The translations under genes and the position numbers were made by a program. The notes beneath the pieces were generated by a model that saw only the letters and a list, made by a program, of their open reading frames with translations, did not search any database and was not told the origin of the DNA. This document shows positions 35,345 to 43,800 of a stretch of DNA of 64,000 nt, piece after piece. Positions within the stretch are counted from its first letter, which is position 1, and each line of letters begins with the position of its first letter. Where the stretch lies: NCBI RefSeq assembly GCF_042666235.1, contig NZ_JBHTFQ010000003.1, positions 124,001 to 188,000 of the forward strand, given 5' to 3'. The DNA comes from Halodurantibacterium daqingensis. GTDB lineage: Bacteria; Pseudomonadota; Alphaproteobacteria; Rhodobacterales; Rhodobacteraceae.

Positions 35345-37081
35345 TCAGTTCCAGCAGGACACAGGGGTCGTTATTCCTGCAGCGCCTTCGGCCAGCGCCG
35401 CCGGGCTCAGATCCTGACCGGTTCCGGAACCGGGCAGAGAGATGCCTTGGCCCTCAAGCCAGCTTTCGACCGCCGCAGTGGTGATGGCGAGGCTTGCGCC
35501 GGCGGTCTCTGTCGGCAGCAGCAGCCCGACCACGGCGCCCGTCCCATCCAGAAGGGGTGCGCCCGTGTCGCCGGGCAACATCTCAAGCCTGAGGCTTTGA
35601 CGACCCTCCTCCGGGGGCGCCGCCACGATGCCGCGGGTGAGGGCCGGCAAGCCCATGGCCGCCCCGAGGGAAAAGCCCGCCGCCACGATCGGGGCACCCA
35701 CCTCAAGCGGGAGGCGTTGCCAGCCCGCCGTCCGTCGCGGCGGCGGCGGTGCTTCGGGGCGCAGAAGCGCAAGCCCCGTGGCGGTATCCGAGGCCGAGAT
35801 CACCGCGGGTGCATCGTCCACGCTGATCCGTGTGCAGGCTGCAACCGCCGCCGCAGCGGTCAGGACATGCCCCTCGGCATCCAGAAAGACGCCGGTGGCG
35901 CTACGGCTCGGCGCGGCTTCGGCCACCCCCTCAAGCAGGGCGGCACGCATCTCGTCGCTGGGTGCGGCGCCCAGATCGTCAAGCGTCTGCGGGCCGATGG
36001 GGGCGAAGCTCTGGCGCATCGCGGCAAGGATCGGGGCCATGTCGGGGGCGCGATCATCCCATGTCACCACATAACCGCGGATCGCGCCGTCGTGAAGCCG
36101 CACAAGCACATGGGCGCGCCGTGCGCCCTCTGCGGTCTCGATCTCGAACCCGGCAGCGTCGAACGAATCGCGTCCGCCCGCAGGAACGCCGGGCAGGGCG
36201 CGGATCTGATCGCGCAGTCCGGCCAGGGCCTGCGGATTGCCCTGCTGGCTGACAAGGATAATCTCCACCCCGGCATCGCCGCCGTAACGCGCAAAGGGCG
36301 GATCATAACGATCGAACTGCACAAGCGCCGTCGGCAGGATCACCTCGATTCCCGCTGCCTCGTCCCGGCGCCTGGCAAGGCCCAGTGCGGCGTCCGCTTC
36401 GGCCTGGGCTCCAAGCAGGGCGGCGCGCTGGGCGCTGCTCAGGACCCCTGTCACCTCGTGGCCCTGCGCGGCCTGCCACGCCGCCATGGCGCTGCGGGTG
36501 CCAGGGCCGATCGCCGCGTCGATGGTGCCGCGATAGAACCCGGCCTGCTGCAGCGCCTCCTGCAGGGCGATCCTGTCCTCCCGGCTCAGAAGGGCCTCGT
36601 GGCGCAGGCTTTCTTCAAGGGGTTCGGTCGCCGGGGCGGGGGAGTCGGAAGCGACAGGACGCTCGGGCGCGGCGGCGATCGCAGACACCTCCTCTGACGG
36701 TTGTGCGGCCGGCTCGGGCGGGGGAACGTCAATCACGAGCGGCTGGCGCAGGCCCGTTGCCACGGGCCAGAACCGTTGGCCAAAGGCGTCTCCGTCCACG
36801 ACATAGGCATCGGCCGGCACGCGCCGATCCTGCAAAAGGCTCTGAAGCCGGGTTGCAGCGTCGGAGGTGGGGTAGGGGCCAAGCGCGATGGCATACCAGC
36901 CCGAGGGCAGGCGAAAGCCGTTCACGTCCGCAAACTGTGCCGCATAGGTGCGCGCTCGGGCTTCGGCCGCGCGCAGACTGGGCTGTGCCTCGACCTGGAT
37001 CCATGCCGGCTCTTGCGCCTGAAGGGCAGGCGCAATCCACAGCGCGCCCATCAGCATCAACACCCCGATCAGTTTCCTCAC
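35345..37081 (-). CDS. Secreted SPOR / peptidoglycan-binding / trypsin-fold protein with lost catalytic triad
   Basis: A 578-aa exported protein. It begins at GTG (after GGGGGCGAAACA) with signal peptide RKLIGVLMLMGALWIAPALQ, then a SPOR-like domain (roughly residues 25-105; WYAIALGPYPTSDAATRL), a proline-rich linker, a PG_binding_1-like domain (about 170-235; LQEALQQAGFYRGTIDAAIG) and a C-terminal trypsin-like fold (about 390-545). In the trypsin part the motif positions read VLTAAAAV (no His near 410), TATGLALL (Gly at the Asp position) and GDTGAPLL (Thr near 506 in place of Ser). All three triad residues are therefore changed, so it is probably a non-catalytic scaffold at the septum or cell wall. 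An internal TDC-like ACTRISV cysteine and a final SCWN cysteine might pair. No other gene shares its orientation nearby. Confidence 0.85.
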   Translation of the reverse strand: MRKLIGVLMLMGALWIAPALQAQEPAWIQVEAQPSLRAAEARARTYAAQFADVNGFRLPSGWYAIALGPYPTSDAATRLQSLLQDRRVPADAYVVDGDAFGQRFWPVATGLRQPLVIDVPPPEPAAQPSEEVSAIAAAPERPVASDSPAPATEPLEESLRHEALLSREDRIALQEALQQAGFYRGTIDAAIGPGTRSAMAAWQAAQGHEVTGVLSSAQRAALLGAQAEADAALGLARRRDEAAGIEVILPTALVQFDRYDPPFARYGGDAGVEIILVSQQGNPQALAGLRDQIRALPGVPAGGRDSFDAAGFEIETAEGARRAHVLVRLHDGAIRGYVVTWDDRAPDMAPILAAMRQSFAPIGPQTLDDLGAAPSDEMRAALLEGVAEAAPSRSATGVFLDAEGHVLTAAAAVAACTRISVDDAPAVISASDTATGLALLRPEAPPPPRRTAGWQRLPLEVGAPIVAAGFSLGAAMGLPALTRGIVAAPPEEGRQSLRLEMLPGDTGAPLLDGTGAVVGLLLPTETAGASLAITTAAVESWLEGQGISLPGSGTGQDLSPAALAEGAAGITTPVSCWN

Positions 37082-37212
37082 TGTTTCGCCCCCTGCTGCG
37101 ACTCGCAGCGACCCTAACAAACCTGCCGGCCACCGCATCCCAATTCGGGAGGCGCATTGACCCCTGGCCCGGCGTTGCCTATTGAACACCTGCTTTCCGA
37201 ACCGAGGCGCGC

Positions 37213-38139
37213 ATGACCCAGGCCCCCTCTTCCCCCCGCAGTTTTCAGGAAATCATCCTGAGGCTCCAGTCCTACTGGGCGTCGAAAGGCTGCGCGGTGC
37301 TGCAGCCCTATGACATGGAGGTCGGCGCGGGCACATTTCATCCGGCCACGACGCTGCGCGCCCTGGGCAGTCGCGCCTGGGCGGCGGCCTACGTCCAGCC
37401 CTCGCGGCGTCCGACCGACGGGCGCTATGGCGAAAACCCGAACCGCCTGCAGCATTATTACCAGTACCAGGTGCTGATCAAACCCTCGCCGCCTGATCTG
37501 CAGGACCTGTATCTGGGCAGCCTGCGCGCCATCGGCATCGACGACAGCCTGCACGATATCCGCTTCGTCGAGGATGACTGGGAATCGCCGACGCTTGGTG
37601 CCTGGGGTCTGGGCTGGGAGGTCTGGTGCGACGGCATGGAAGTGTCGCAGTTCACCTATTTCCAACAGGTCGGCGGGCACGACTGCCGGCCGGTCTCGGG
37701 CGAGCTGACCTACGGCCTCGAACGGCTGGCGATGTATGTGCTGGGCGTCGATCATGTGATGGACATGCCCTTCAACGATCCCGACGCGCCGATCCCGCTG
37801 ACCTATGGCGACGTTTTCCGCCAGACGGAACAGGAATACAGCCGCTGGAATTTCGACGTGGCCGATACTGCAACGCTGTTCCAGCATTTCCGCGATGCCG
37901 AGGCCGAATGTGAACGGATCCTTGCCGCACCCCTGGCAGACAAGGCAGGGCGGCAGATCATCATGGCCCATCCCGCCTATGATCAGTGCATCAAGGCCAG
38001 CCATCTGTTCAATCTTCTGGATGCGCGGGGGGTCATCTCGGTCACCGAGCGTCAGGCCTATATCGGCCGTGTGCGGGCACTGGCCAAGAAATGCGCCGAT
38101 GCCTTCGTGCAAACCGAAGCCGGGGGGGCAGGCGCGTGA
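37213..38139 (+). CDS. glyQ: Glycyl-tRNA synthetase alpha subunit
   Basis: Catalytic class II subunit of the heterotetrameric bacterial glycyl-tRNA synthetase, 308 aa. It shows the conserved opening SFQEIILRLQSYWASKGCAV, then ATTLRALGSRAWAAAYVQPSRRPTDGRYGENPNRLQ-region motifs, motif 2 QYQVLIKPSP and LTYGLERLAMYV. The stop overlaps the next gene start in GTGA. Forms a tight operon with the small DUF6446 gene and glyS. Confidence 0.97.
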   Translation: MTQAPSSPRSFQEIILRLQSYWASKGCAVLQPYDMEVGAGTFHPATTLRALGSRAWAAAYVQPSRRPTDGRYGENPNRLQHYYQYQVLIKPSPPDLQDLYLGSLRAIGIDDSLHDIRFVEDDWESPTLGAWGLGWEVWCDGMEVSQFTYFQQVGGHDCRPVSGELTYGLERLAMYVLGVDHVMDMPFNDPDAPIPLTYGDVFRQTEQEYSRWNFDVADTATLFQHFRDAEAECERILAAPLADKAGRQIIMAHPAYDQCIKASHLFNLLDARGVISVTERQAYIGRVRALAKKCADAFVQTEAGGAGA

Positions 38140-38606
38140 ACGGCAAGATCCTTGGTGGATCAATCGCGGCCGTCGCCCTGATCGGGGGCGCAGCGATGTA
38201 TTACATGCAGGTCTATGGCTATTATCAGCCTGTCACGCAGGACGCCGCGGCCATCGCCCTGGTGCCCGAGGGTGAGGACCGACCCCGCCCCGTTGCCGTG
38301 ACGGGCTTCGAGGGGATCGACGCCGACAGCTCGCCGTTGCGGTTCCGTGCCTGCTTTGACCTTGCGGCCGGTCCCGAACAGGACCTGCAGGGCTTTACCC
38401 CCTATCCGCGCCCGGAACCGCTGAATGCCCCCCACTGGTTTTCCTGCTTCGATGCGGCGGCAATCGGTGCGGCGCTTGAAGACGGCGCGGCGCAAGCCTT
38501 TCTCGGACAGGCCGAAATCGCGCCTGGGGTAGACCGGGTGATTGCGGTGTTTCCGGATGGCCGGGCCTTCGCCTGGCACCAGCTCAACGATACGTACAGG
38601 GATTGA
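38136..38606 (+). CDS. DUF6446-family small membrane-anchored protein
   Basis: A 156-aa protein starting at GTG within the glyQ stop (GTGA overlap). It opens MNGKILGGSIAAVALIGGAA, a single membrane anchor, followed by YYMQVYGYYQPV and a globular part with two cysteines (FRACFDL, FSCFDA). It is regularly found between glyQ and glyS in Rhodobacterales. The function is unknown; the tight coupling implies co-expression, not necessarily a role in tRNA charging. Confidence 0.88.
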   Translation: MNGKILGGSIAAVALIGGAAMYYMQVYGYYQPVTQDAAAIALVPEGEDRPRPVAVTGFEGIDADSSPLRFRACFDLAAGPEQDLQGFTPYPRPEPLNAPHWFSCFDAAAIGAALEDGAAQAFLGQAEIAPGVDRVIAVFPDGRAFAWHQLNDTYRD

Positions 38607-38608
38607 CC

Positions 38609-40954
38609 ATGCCGGATCTGCTGATCGAACTCTTCTCGGAAGAAATCCCGGCGCGGATGCAGGACCGCGCTGCGGCGGATCTGAAGCGGCTTGTCACCGA
38701 TGGCCTGGTCGAGTCCGGGCTGACCTATGAGGCCGCCGCTGCCTTTTCCACGCCGCGCCGGCTGGCGCTGGCGGTGCACGGGTTGACGGCGCAAAGCCCA
38801 ACCCTGCGGGAAGAGCGCAAGGGCCCGCGTGCCGATGCGCCCGATGCCGCGATCGAAGGCTTCTGCCGGTCGGTAGGCCTGCAGCGCGATCAGCTTGAAC
38901 TGCGCGACGCCGGCAAGGCGCAGGTTTTCTTTGCAGTGGTCGAACGCCCCGGGCGCCCCGCCGCGGCGATCATCGCCGAAGTGCTGGAGGCCGCGATCCG
39001 CACCTTCCCCTGGCCCAAATCCATGCGCTGGGGCAGCGGCACGCTGCGCTGGGTGCGACCGCTGCAGTCCATCCTCTGCATTCTGAGCGATGAGGCCGGG
39101 GCTGAAACGGTCCCGTTCGAGATTGACGGCATCCGCGCCGGCAATACCACCGAGGGCCATCGCTTCATGTCACCCGGGCGCTTTGCCGTGACCGGCTTCG
39201 AGGATTATCAGGCGCGGCTGAAGCGGGCGCATGTGATCCTTGATGCGCAGGAACGCGCGGACCGTATCTGGTCCGAGGCGACCAATGCCGCTTTCGCCCA
39301 GGGGCTGGAGCTGGTCGCGGACAAGGGCCTTCTGGCCGAGGTGGCGGGGCTGGTCGAATGGCCGGTGGTTCTCATGGGTGCGATCGACGACGCCTTTCTG
39401 GGCCTGCCCCCCGAGGTGCTGCAAACCTCGATGAAGGAGCACCAGAAGTTCTTCTCGGTCCGCAATCCGGCGACCGGGCGGATCGAGAAGTTCGTGACCG
39501 TGGCGAACCGCGAAACCGCCGATCACGGTGCCACGATCCTGCGTGGCAACCAGAAGGTGCTGTCGGCCCGGTTGTCGGATGCGCGGTTCTTCTGGGAAAA
39601 CGATCTGCGGGTCGTGCAATCGCCCTCGGGCATGGATGAGTGGCTGGAGGGGCTGAAGGCCGTCACCTTCCACAACAAGCTTGGGTCGCAATTCGACCGG
39701 ATCACCCGGATTGCCGCGCTCGCGCGCGATATCGCGCCGCAGGTCGGTGCCGATCCCGACCAGGCCGAACAGGCTGCGCGGATCGCCAAGACCGATCTCC
39801 AATCTGCGATGGTCGGCGAATTTCCTGAACTTCAGGGCCTGATGGGCAGCTATTACGCCCGCGCTGCCGGCCTGCCCGATGCCGTTGCGGATGCCTGCGC
39901 GGCGCATTATTCACCGCTGGGCCCCTCGGATGCCGTGCCGTCCGATCCGGTGTCGGTCGCTGTCGCGCTGGCCGACAAGCTGGATACGCTGAGCGGCTTC
40001 TGGGCGATCGACGAAAAGCCCACCGGCTCCAAGGATCCCTACGCCCTGCGCCGCGCCGCCCTGGGGGTGATCCGGCTGGTGCTGGGGAACGGCCTGCGCC
40101 TTCGCCTTGCCGAGGTGGCCTTTGCAGGAGTCGCTCTTCATGCTGGTCTGTTGAAGCTCGTGCAGGATGTCGTGGAGGCAACCCCGGCGGTCCATAAGCA
40201 TGCAGATGATCTTAACGCTGGTTCGTCGGCCAGCGTGACTCGTGCTTTGGCTCTGCGCAAAGCTGTTGAGAAAGCGGATATCGAAGGCACGCACGCGCTT
40301 CATCAGGTCCTTAAGCGTGAGCAGTTCGACATCTCTGAAGGACAGACCAACCTTAACACCGCAATGGAAAAATTGCAGGTGGCGCGAGAGCGCCTTGAGA
40401 AAGGCAAGGTCCAGGCGGACGAGAACGCAACTGAACTCCTCTCCTTCTTCCACGACCGGCTCAAGGTATTCCTGCGCGATCAGGGCATCCGCCATGACGT
40501 CATCGACGCCTGTCTTGCCATGCCGGGTAACGACGACCTGACGCTGCTGGTAAAGCGGGCCGAGGCACTGACGGCCTTCCTGGGCACCGAGGATGGCGAG
40601 AACCTTCTGCAGGGCTTCAAGCGCGCCAATAACATTCTGACCCAGGCCGAGGAGAAGGACGGGGTTGAATACTCGGTCGGACCAGAACCCAAGCTGGCCG
40701 AAGCGGAGGAGGAGAAGGCGCTGTTCGAGGCGCTTGATCAGGCCGAGGCCGCGATCCTGCCTGCCGTGCGCGCCGAGGATTTCCAGACCGCAATGGCGGC
40801 AATGGCAAGGCTGCGCGCCCCCATCGACGCGTTCTTCACGGCGGTCCAGATCAACAGCGACAATGCCATCGTGCGGCGCAACCGTCTGAACCTCTTGCAC
40901 CGCATCCGCACTATCTGCGGTGGCGTCGCGGATTTCGGGCGGCTGCAAGGCTGA
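38609..40954 (+). CDS. glyS: Glycyl-tRNA synthetase beta subunit, with an unusual insertion
   Basis: tRNA-binding subunit of glycyl-tRNA synthetase. It starts MPDLLIELFSEEIPARMQ, with later blocks FSTPRRLALAVHGL, HRFMSPG, SMKEHQKFFSV, NDLRVVQSPSG and KLGSQFDRITRI, and an anticodon-binding-like end (DAFFTAVQINSDNAIVRRNRLNLL). At 781 aa it is about 90 residues longer than E. coli GlyS. The extra part (about residues 505-605) is a Lys/Glu-rich predicted helix between NGLRLRLAEVAF and LLSFFHDRLKV. Its DNA (about 40130-40440) uses codons such as GCT, CTT, AAG and GAA more and is visibly lower in GC than the rest. Confidence 0.95.
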   Translation: MPDLLIELFSEEIPARMQDRAAADLKRLVTDGLVESGLTYEAAAAFSTPRRLALAVHGLTAQSPTLREERKGPRADAPDAAIEGFCRSVGLQRDQLELRDAGKAQVFFAVVERPGRPAAAIIAEVLEAAIRTFPWPKSMRWGSGTLRWVRPLQSILCILSDEAGAETVPFEIDGIRAGNTTEGHRFMSPGRFAVTGFEDYQARLKRAHVILDAQERADRIWSEATNAAFAQGLELVADKGLLAEVAGLVEWPVVLMGAIDDAFLGLPPEVLQTSMKEHQKFFSVRNPATGRIEKFVTVANRETADHGATILRGNQKVLSARLSDARFFWENDLRVVQSPSGMDEWLEGLKAVTFHNKLGSQFDRITRIAALARDIAPQVGADPDQAEQAARIAKTDLQSAMVGEFPELQGLMGSYYARAAGLPDAVADACAAHYSPLGPSDAVPSDPVSVAVALADKLDTLSGFWAIDEKPTGSKDPYALRRAALGVIRLVLGNGLRLRLAEVAFAGVALHAGLLKLVQDVVEATPAVHKHADDLNAGSSASVTRALALRKAVEKADIEGTHALHQVLKREQFDISEGQTNLNTAMEKLQVARERLEKGKVQADENATELLSFFHDRLKVFLRDQGIRHDVIDACLAMPGNDDLTLLVKRAEALTAFLGTEDGENLLQGFKRANNILTQAEEKDGVEYSVGPEPKLAEAEEEKALFEALDQAEAAILPAVRAEDFQTAMAAMARLRAPIDAFFTAVQINSDNAIVRRNRLNLLHRIRTICGGVADFGRLQG

Positions 40955-41028
40955 CCTTGTCCCCCGTCGCGACGCTTGTGCGGCTGCGCAGAAAGCGTAT
41001 GTTGCCGGAAGAACAGGGGGATGCTGCA

Positions 41029-43593
41029 GTGCAGAGAAGCGAGCGGCCGGAGTTCACCGAGATCACGCCGACGGCGCCCGTCGCCGTGGCCAGCCATGGC
41101 TGGCGCGCCAAATGCCTGCAGCGTCTGGTGCGGCTTGATCTGCCGGTGCCGCGGACTGTGGCAATTCCTGCCGCGACGGTGCGCGCCATAGCCGGGGGGC
41201 ATCTGCCGGACACTGGCGCGATCCTCGCCGGTTTCGGGGCGGGGCCGCTTGTTTCTGTTCGGCCGAGTTCGGAGAACCCGGATTGGGGCGGCCCGGGAAC
41301 GATGCTGAATATCGGCATGAATGACGAACGTCACGCGGCGCTTGCCGCCGAACACGGCGCGACGGTGGCCGACGCGCTTTATCTGCGCTTCATCCGCGCC
41401 TATGCGACGCATGTGGCCCGTCTGGACCCGGACATGTTCGATGGTGCCGACGGTTCGGCCGAAGCGCTGCGCGCTGCGCTGCGCGCCTATGCCCAGGAAA
41501 CGGAAGAGCCCTTCCCGCAGGATCCCGCACGCCAGCTTGCCGAAGTCCTGCGCTCGATGGCGCGGGCCTGGGAGGGCACGTCGGCGCGGTTGTTGCGCCA
41601 GGCCAAGGGCGCGCCGGCCGAGGCCGGGCTTGGCCTTGTGGTGCAGGACATGGTGCTTGGGCTGGGACGCGGCGAAAGCGGCTCGGGCGTGATCCAGTTC
41701 GTTGATCCGGTCAGCGGGCAGGCGCAGATCACCGGGCGCTACATGCGTCAGGCCCAGGGCGGTGATCCCATTGCCCAGTCCGAAGGCGAGATCTATCTGA
41801 CGCGCGACCCTCGCGGCCCGTCGCTTGAAGAGATCTGCCCGGATGCCTTTGCCGACCTGCTGCGCTATGGTGAGGCGTGCCGGCGCCGCCTGCGCGAAGA
41901 AATGCAGATCGAGTTCACGCTGGCCAATGGCCGGCTGTGCGTTCTGGATGCGGTGAAGGTTGCACGTTCGTCGCGGGCAAGTGTCCGCATCGCCGTGACT
42001 TTGGCCGAGGACGAGGTGATTTCGCGCAGCGACGCACTTCTTCGGGTCGAACCCCGGGCGCTGTCGGAACTGCTGCACCGTCAGGTCGATCCGCGCCGTC
42101 CGCGCGACATCTTTGCCCGTGGTATCGCCGCAAGCCCGGGGGCTGCGAAGGGGCGCATCGTCTTTTCCTCGGATGCGGCGCAGGCAAGCGCTGCACGGGG
42201 CGAGCCCTGTATTCTGGTGCGTCGCGAAACCGCGCCCGAGGATATTCGCGGGATGCATGCCGCCGCCGGGGTTCTGACCGAACGCGGGGGTATGACCAGC
42301 CATGCGGCGGTGATCGGGCGCGGACTGGGCCTTCCCTGCGTCGTGGGTGCTTCCGAACTCAGGTTCGATCCGCGCGAGCGGCTGTTGCGGGCACGGGACG
42401 GACGGGTATTTCGGGAAGGCGACGTCATCACGGTGGATGGCACCCGCGGCGAGGCGCTTGTCGGCGCGGTCGATATGCTTGAGCCGGCGCTTGACGATAC
42501 GTTCCGCACCCTCCTGTCCTGGGCGGATGCCGAGCGCGACATAGGTATCCGGGCCAATGCCGACAGCCCTTCCGACGCCCGAATCGCCCGTGATTTTCTG
42601 GCCGAGGGCATCGGCCTCTGCCGGACCGAGCACATGTTCTTCCAGGGCGACCGCCTGACCGTGATGCGCGAGATGATCTTTGCCGACACGGCCGAGGATC
42701 GCGCCGCGGCCCTTGCGCGCCTTCTGCCGATGCAGCGGGCGGACTTCACGCATCTGTTCGAAATCATGCATGGGCTGCCGGTCTGCATCCGTCTGTTCGA
42801 CCCGCCGCTGCACGAATTTCTGCCGCACAGCCGGGATGGCCTGCGCGAACTTGCCGAGGCGCTCGACAAGCCGCTCTCGGATGTGACACGGCGGGTTGAG
42901 GCCCTGTCCGAGTTCAACCCGATGCTGGGCATGCGGGGGGTGCGGCTGGGCATCACCCTGCCCGAGATCTACGAGATGCAGGCCCGTGCCATCTTCGAGG
43001 CGGCGATCGAGGCCGCGCGCCACGGCCGCGTCGTGGTGCCCGAGATCATGATCCCGCTGGTTTCCGCGGTGCGCGAGGTCGAGCTGGTCAAGGCCCGCAT
43101 CGAGGCGGTTGCCGCCGCCGTCCGGACGCGCATGGGGGCTGACTTCAGCTATCGCCTTGGGGTGATGGTGGAAACGCCGCGCGCGGCACTGCGGGCAGGC
43201 GATATAGCGCATCATGCCGCCTTCCTGTCTTTCGGCACGAACGACCTCACGCAGATGACCTATGGCCTGTCGCGCGACGATGCCGGACGCTTCATGTCCG
43301 CTTATGTGCAGTCGGGCGTCTTTCCGGAAGATCCCTTCCATACGCTCGACGTGGACGGGGTGGGAGAGCTGCTTCTGATCGGTGCCAGTCGCGGACGGCG
43401 GGCGCGTGCCGATCTGACGCTCGCGGTCTGTGGCGAGCATGGGGCGAATCCCGAATCAATCGCCTTCTGCAGGGCGGCCGGGTTCAACTATGTCTCCTGT
43501 TCTCCCTTCCGCGTTCCGGTTGCACGGCTTGCAGCTGCGCAATTGGCGATTGTGTCGCGCATGACGCCTGAAAACAGCGCGGAATTGCCATGA
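41029..43593 (+). CDS. PPDK-like PEP-utilising enzyme with diverged ATP-binding half
   Basis: Homologue of pyruvate, phosphate dikinase, 854 aa. The phosphohistidine domain (GGMTSHAAVIGRGLG) and the PEP/pyruvate barrel are intact: GIGLCRTEHMFF, FDPPLHEFLPH, EFNPMLGMRG, VPEIMIPL, SFGTNDLTQMTYG, and CGEHGANPESIAFC. The ATP-grasp part is not. The GGKGANL loop is replaced by SHGWRAKCLQRL, the SVRSGA...MPGMMDT segment by SVRPSSENPDWGGPGT, and the NxxTR-like end QTRNGKR by LDAVKVARS. It may thus use another phosphate donor or act on a partner protein. Start: GTG at 41029 with AGGGGG eight bases upstream; an ATG ten codons earlier has a poorer RBS. Often follows glyS in this group. Confidence 0.85.
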   Translation: MQRSERPEFTEITPTAPVAVASHGWRAKCLQRLVRLDLPVPRTVAIPAATVRAIAGGHLPDTGAILAGFGAGPLVSVRPSSENPDWGGPGTMLNIGMNDERHAALAAEHGATVADALYLRFIRAYATHVARLDPDMFDGADGSAEALRAALRAYAQETEEPFPQDPARQLAEVLRSMARAWEGTSARLLRQAKGAPAEAGLGLVVQDMVLGLGRGESGSGVIQFVDPVSGQAQITGRYMRQAQGGDPIAQSEGEIYLTRDPRGPSLEEICPDAFADLLRYGEACRRRLREEMQIEFTLANGRLCVLDAVKVARSSRASVRIAVTLAEDEVISRSDALLRVEPRALSELLHRQVDPRRPRDIFARGIAASPGAAKGRIVFSSDAAQASAARGEPCILVRRETAPEDIRGMHAAAGVLTERGGMTSHAAVIGRGLGLPCVVGASELRFDPRERLLRARDGRVFREGDVITVDGTRGEALVGAVDMLEPALDDTFRTLLSWADAERDIGIRANADSPSDARIARDFLAEGIGLCRTEHMFFQGDRLTVMREMIFADTAEDRAAALARLLPMQRADFTHLFEIMHGLPVCIRLFDPPLHEFLPHSRDGLRELAEALDKPLSDVTRRVEALSEFNPMLGMRGVRLGITLPEIYEMQARAIFEAAIEAARHGRVVVPEIMIPLVSAVREVELVKARIEAVAAAVRTRMGADFSYRLGVMVETPRAALRAGDIAHHAAFLSFGTNDLTQMTYGLSRDDAGRFMSAYVQSGVFPEDPFHTLDVDGVGELLLIGASRGRRARADLTLAVCGEHGANPESIAFCRAAGFNYVSCSPFRVPVARLAAAQLAIVSRMTPENSAELP

Positions 43594-43605
43594 TTTCTTG
43601 GCAAA

Positions 43606-43620
43606 TTAAAGGTTAATTAA
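43606..43620. promoter_or_regulatory. Candidate CtrA site (TTAA-N7-TTAA) upstream of SleB-type hydrolase
   Basis: TTAA at 43606-43609 and TTAA at 43617-43620 are separated by seven bases (AGGTTAA), the full CtrA consensus spacing. The site overlaps a perfect 18-bp palindrome (43608-43625). It is 180 bp upstream of the hydrolase ATG, in an AT-rich gap rare for this GC-rich window. An alternative is that the palindrome serves as a weak terminator of the PPDK-like gene. Confidence 0.5.
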
Positions 43621-43800
43621 CCTTTTGCCCCTAGAGGTCGGAGCATCTTCTACGGCATCTTTTTGCCCAGCCTAGTTGCAAAAAAGTCACTAGGGTGGAC
43701 GATCCGGCGTATTTGAAGTATCCCGCATCCCGGTCCTGATGAATTCGCCACCGGATCGGTGGTGCCATCGGGGCCGGGGAACAGTACCGGGAACGGACCA

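Noticed and set aside
40738..43440. 900-codon open frame antisense to the PPDK-like gene
   Set aside because: Composition is a mirror of GC-rich codon use (many Arg, Gly, His, Pro), no family motifs, no RBS; the sense strand encodes a clear PPDK homologue.
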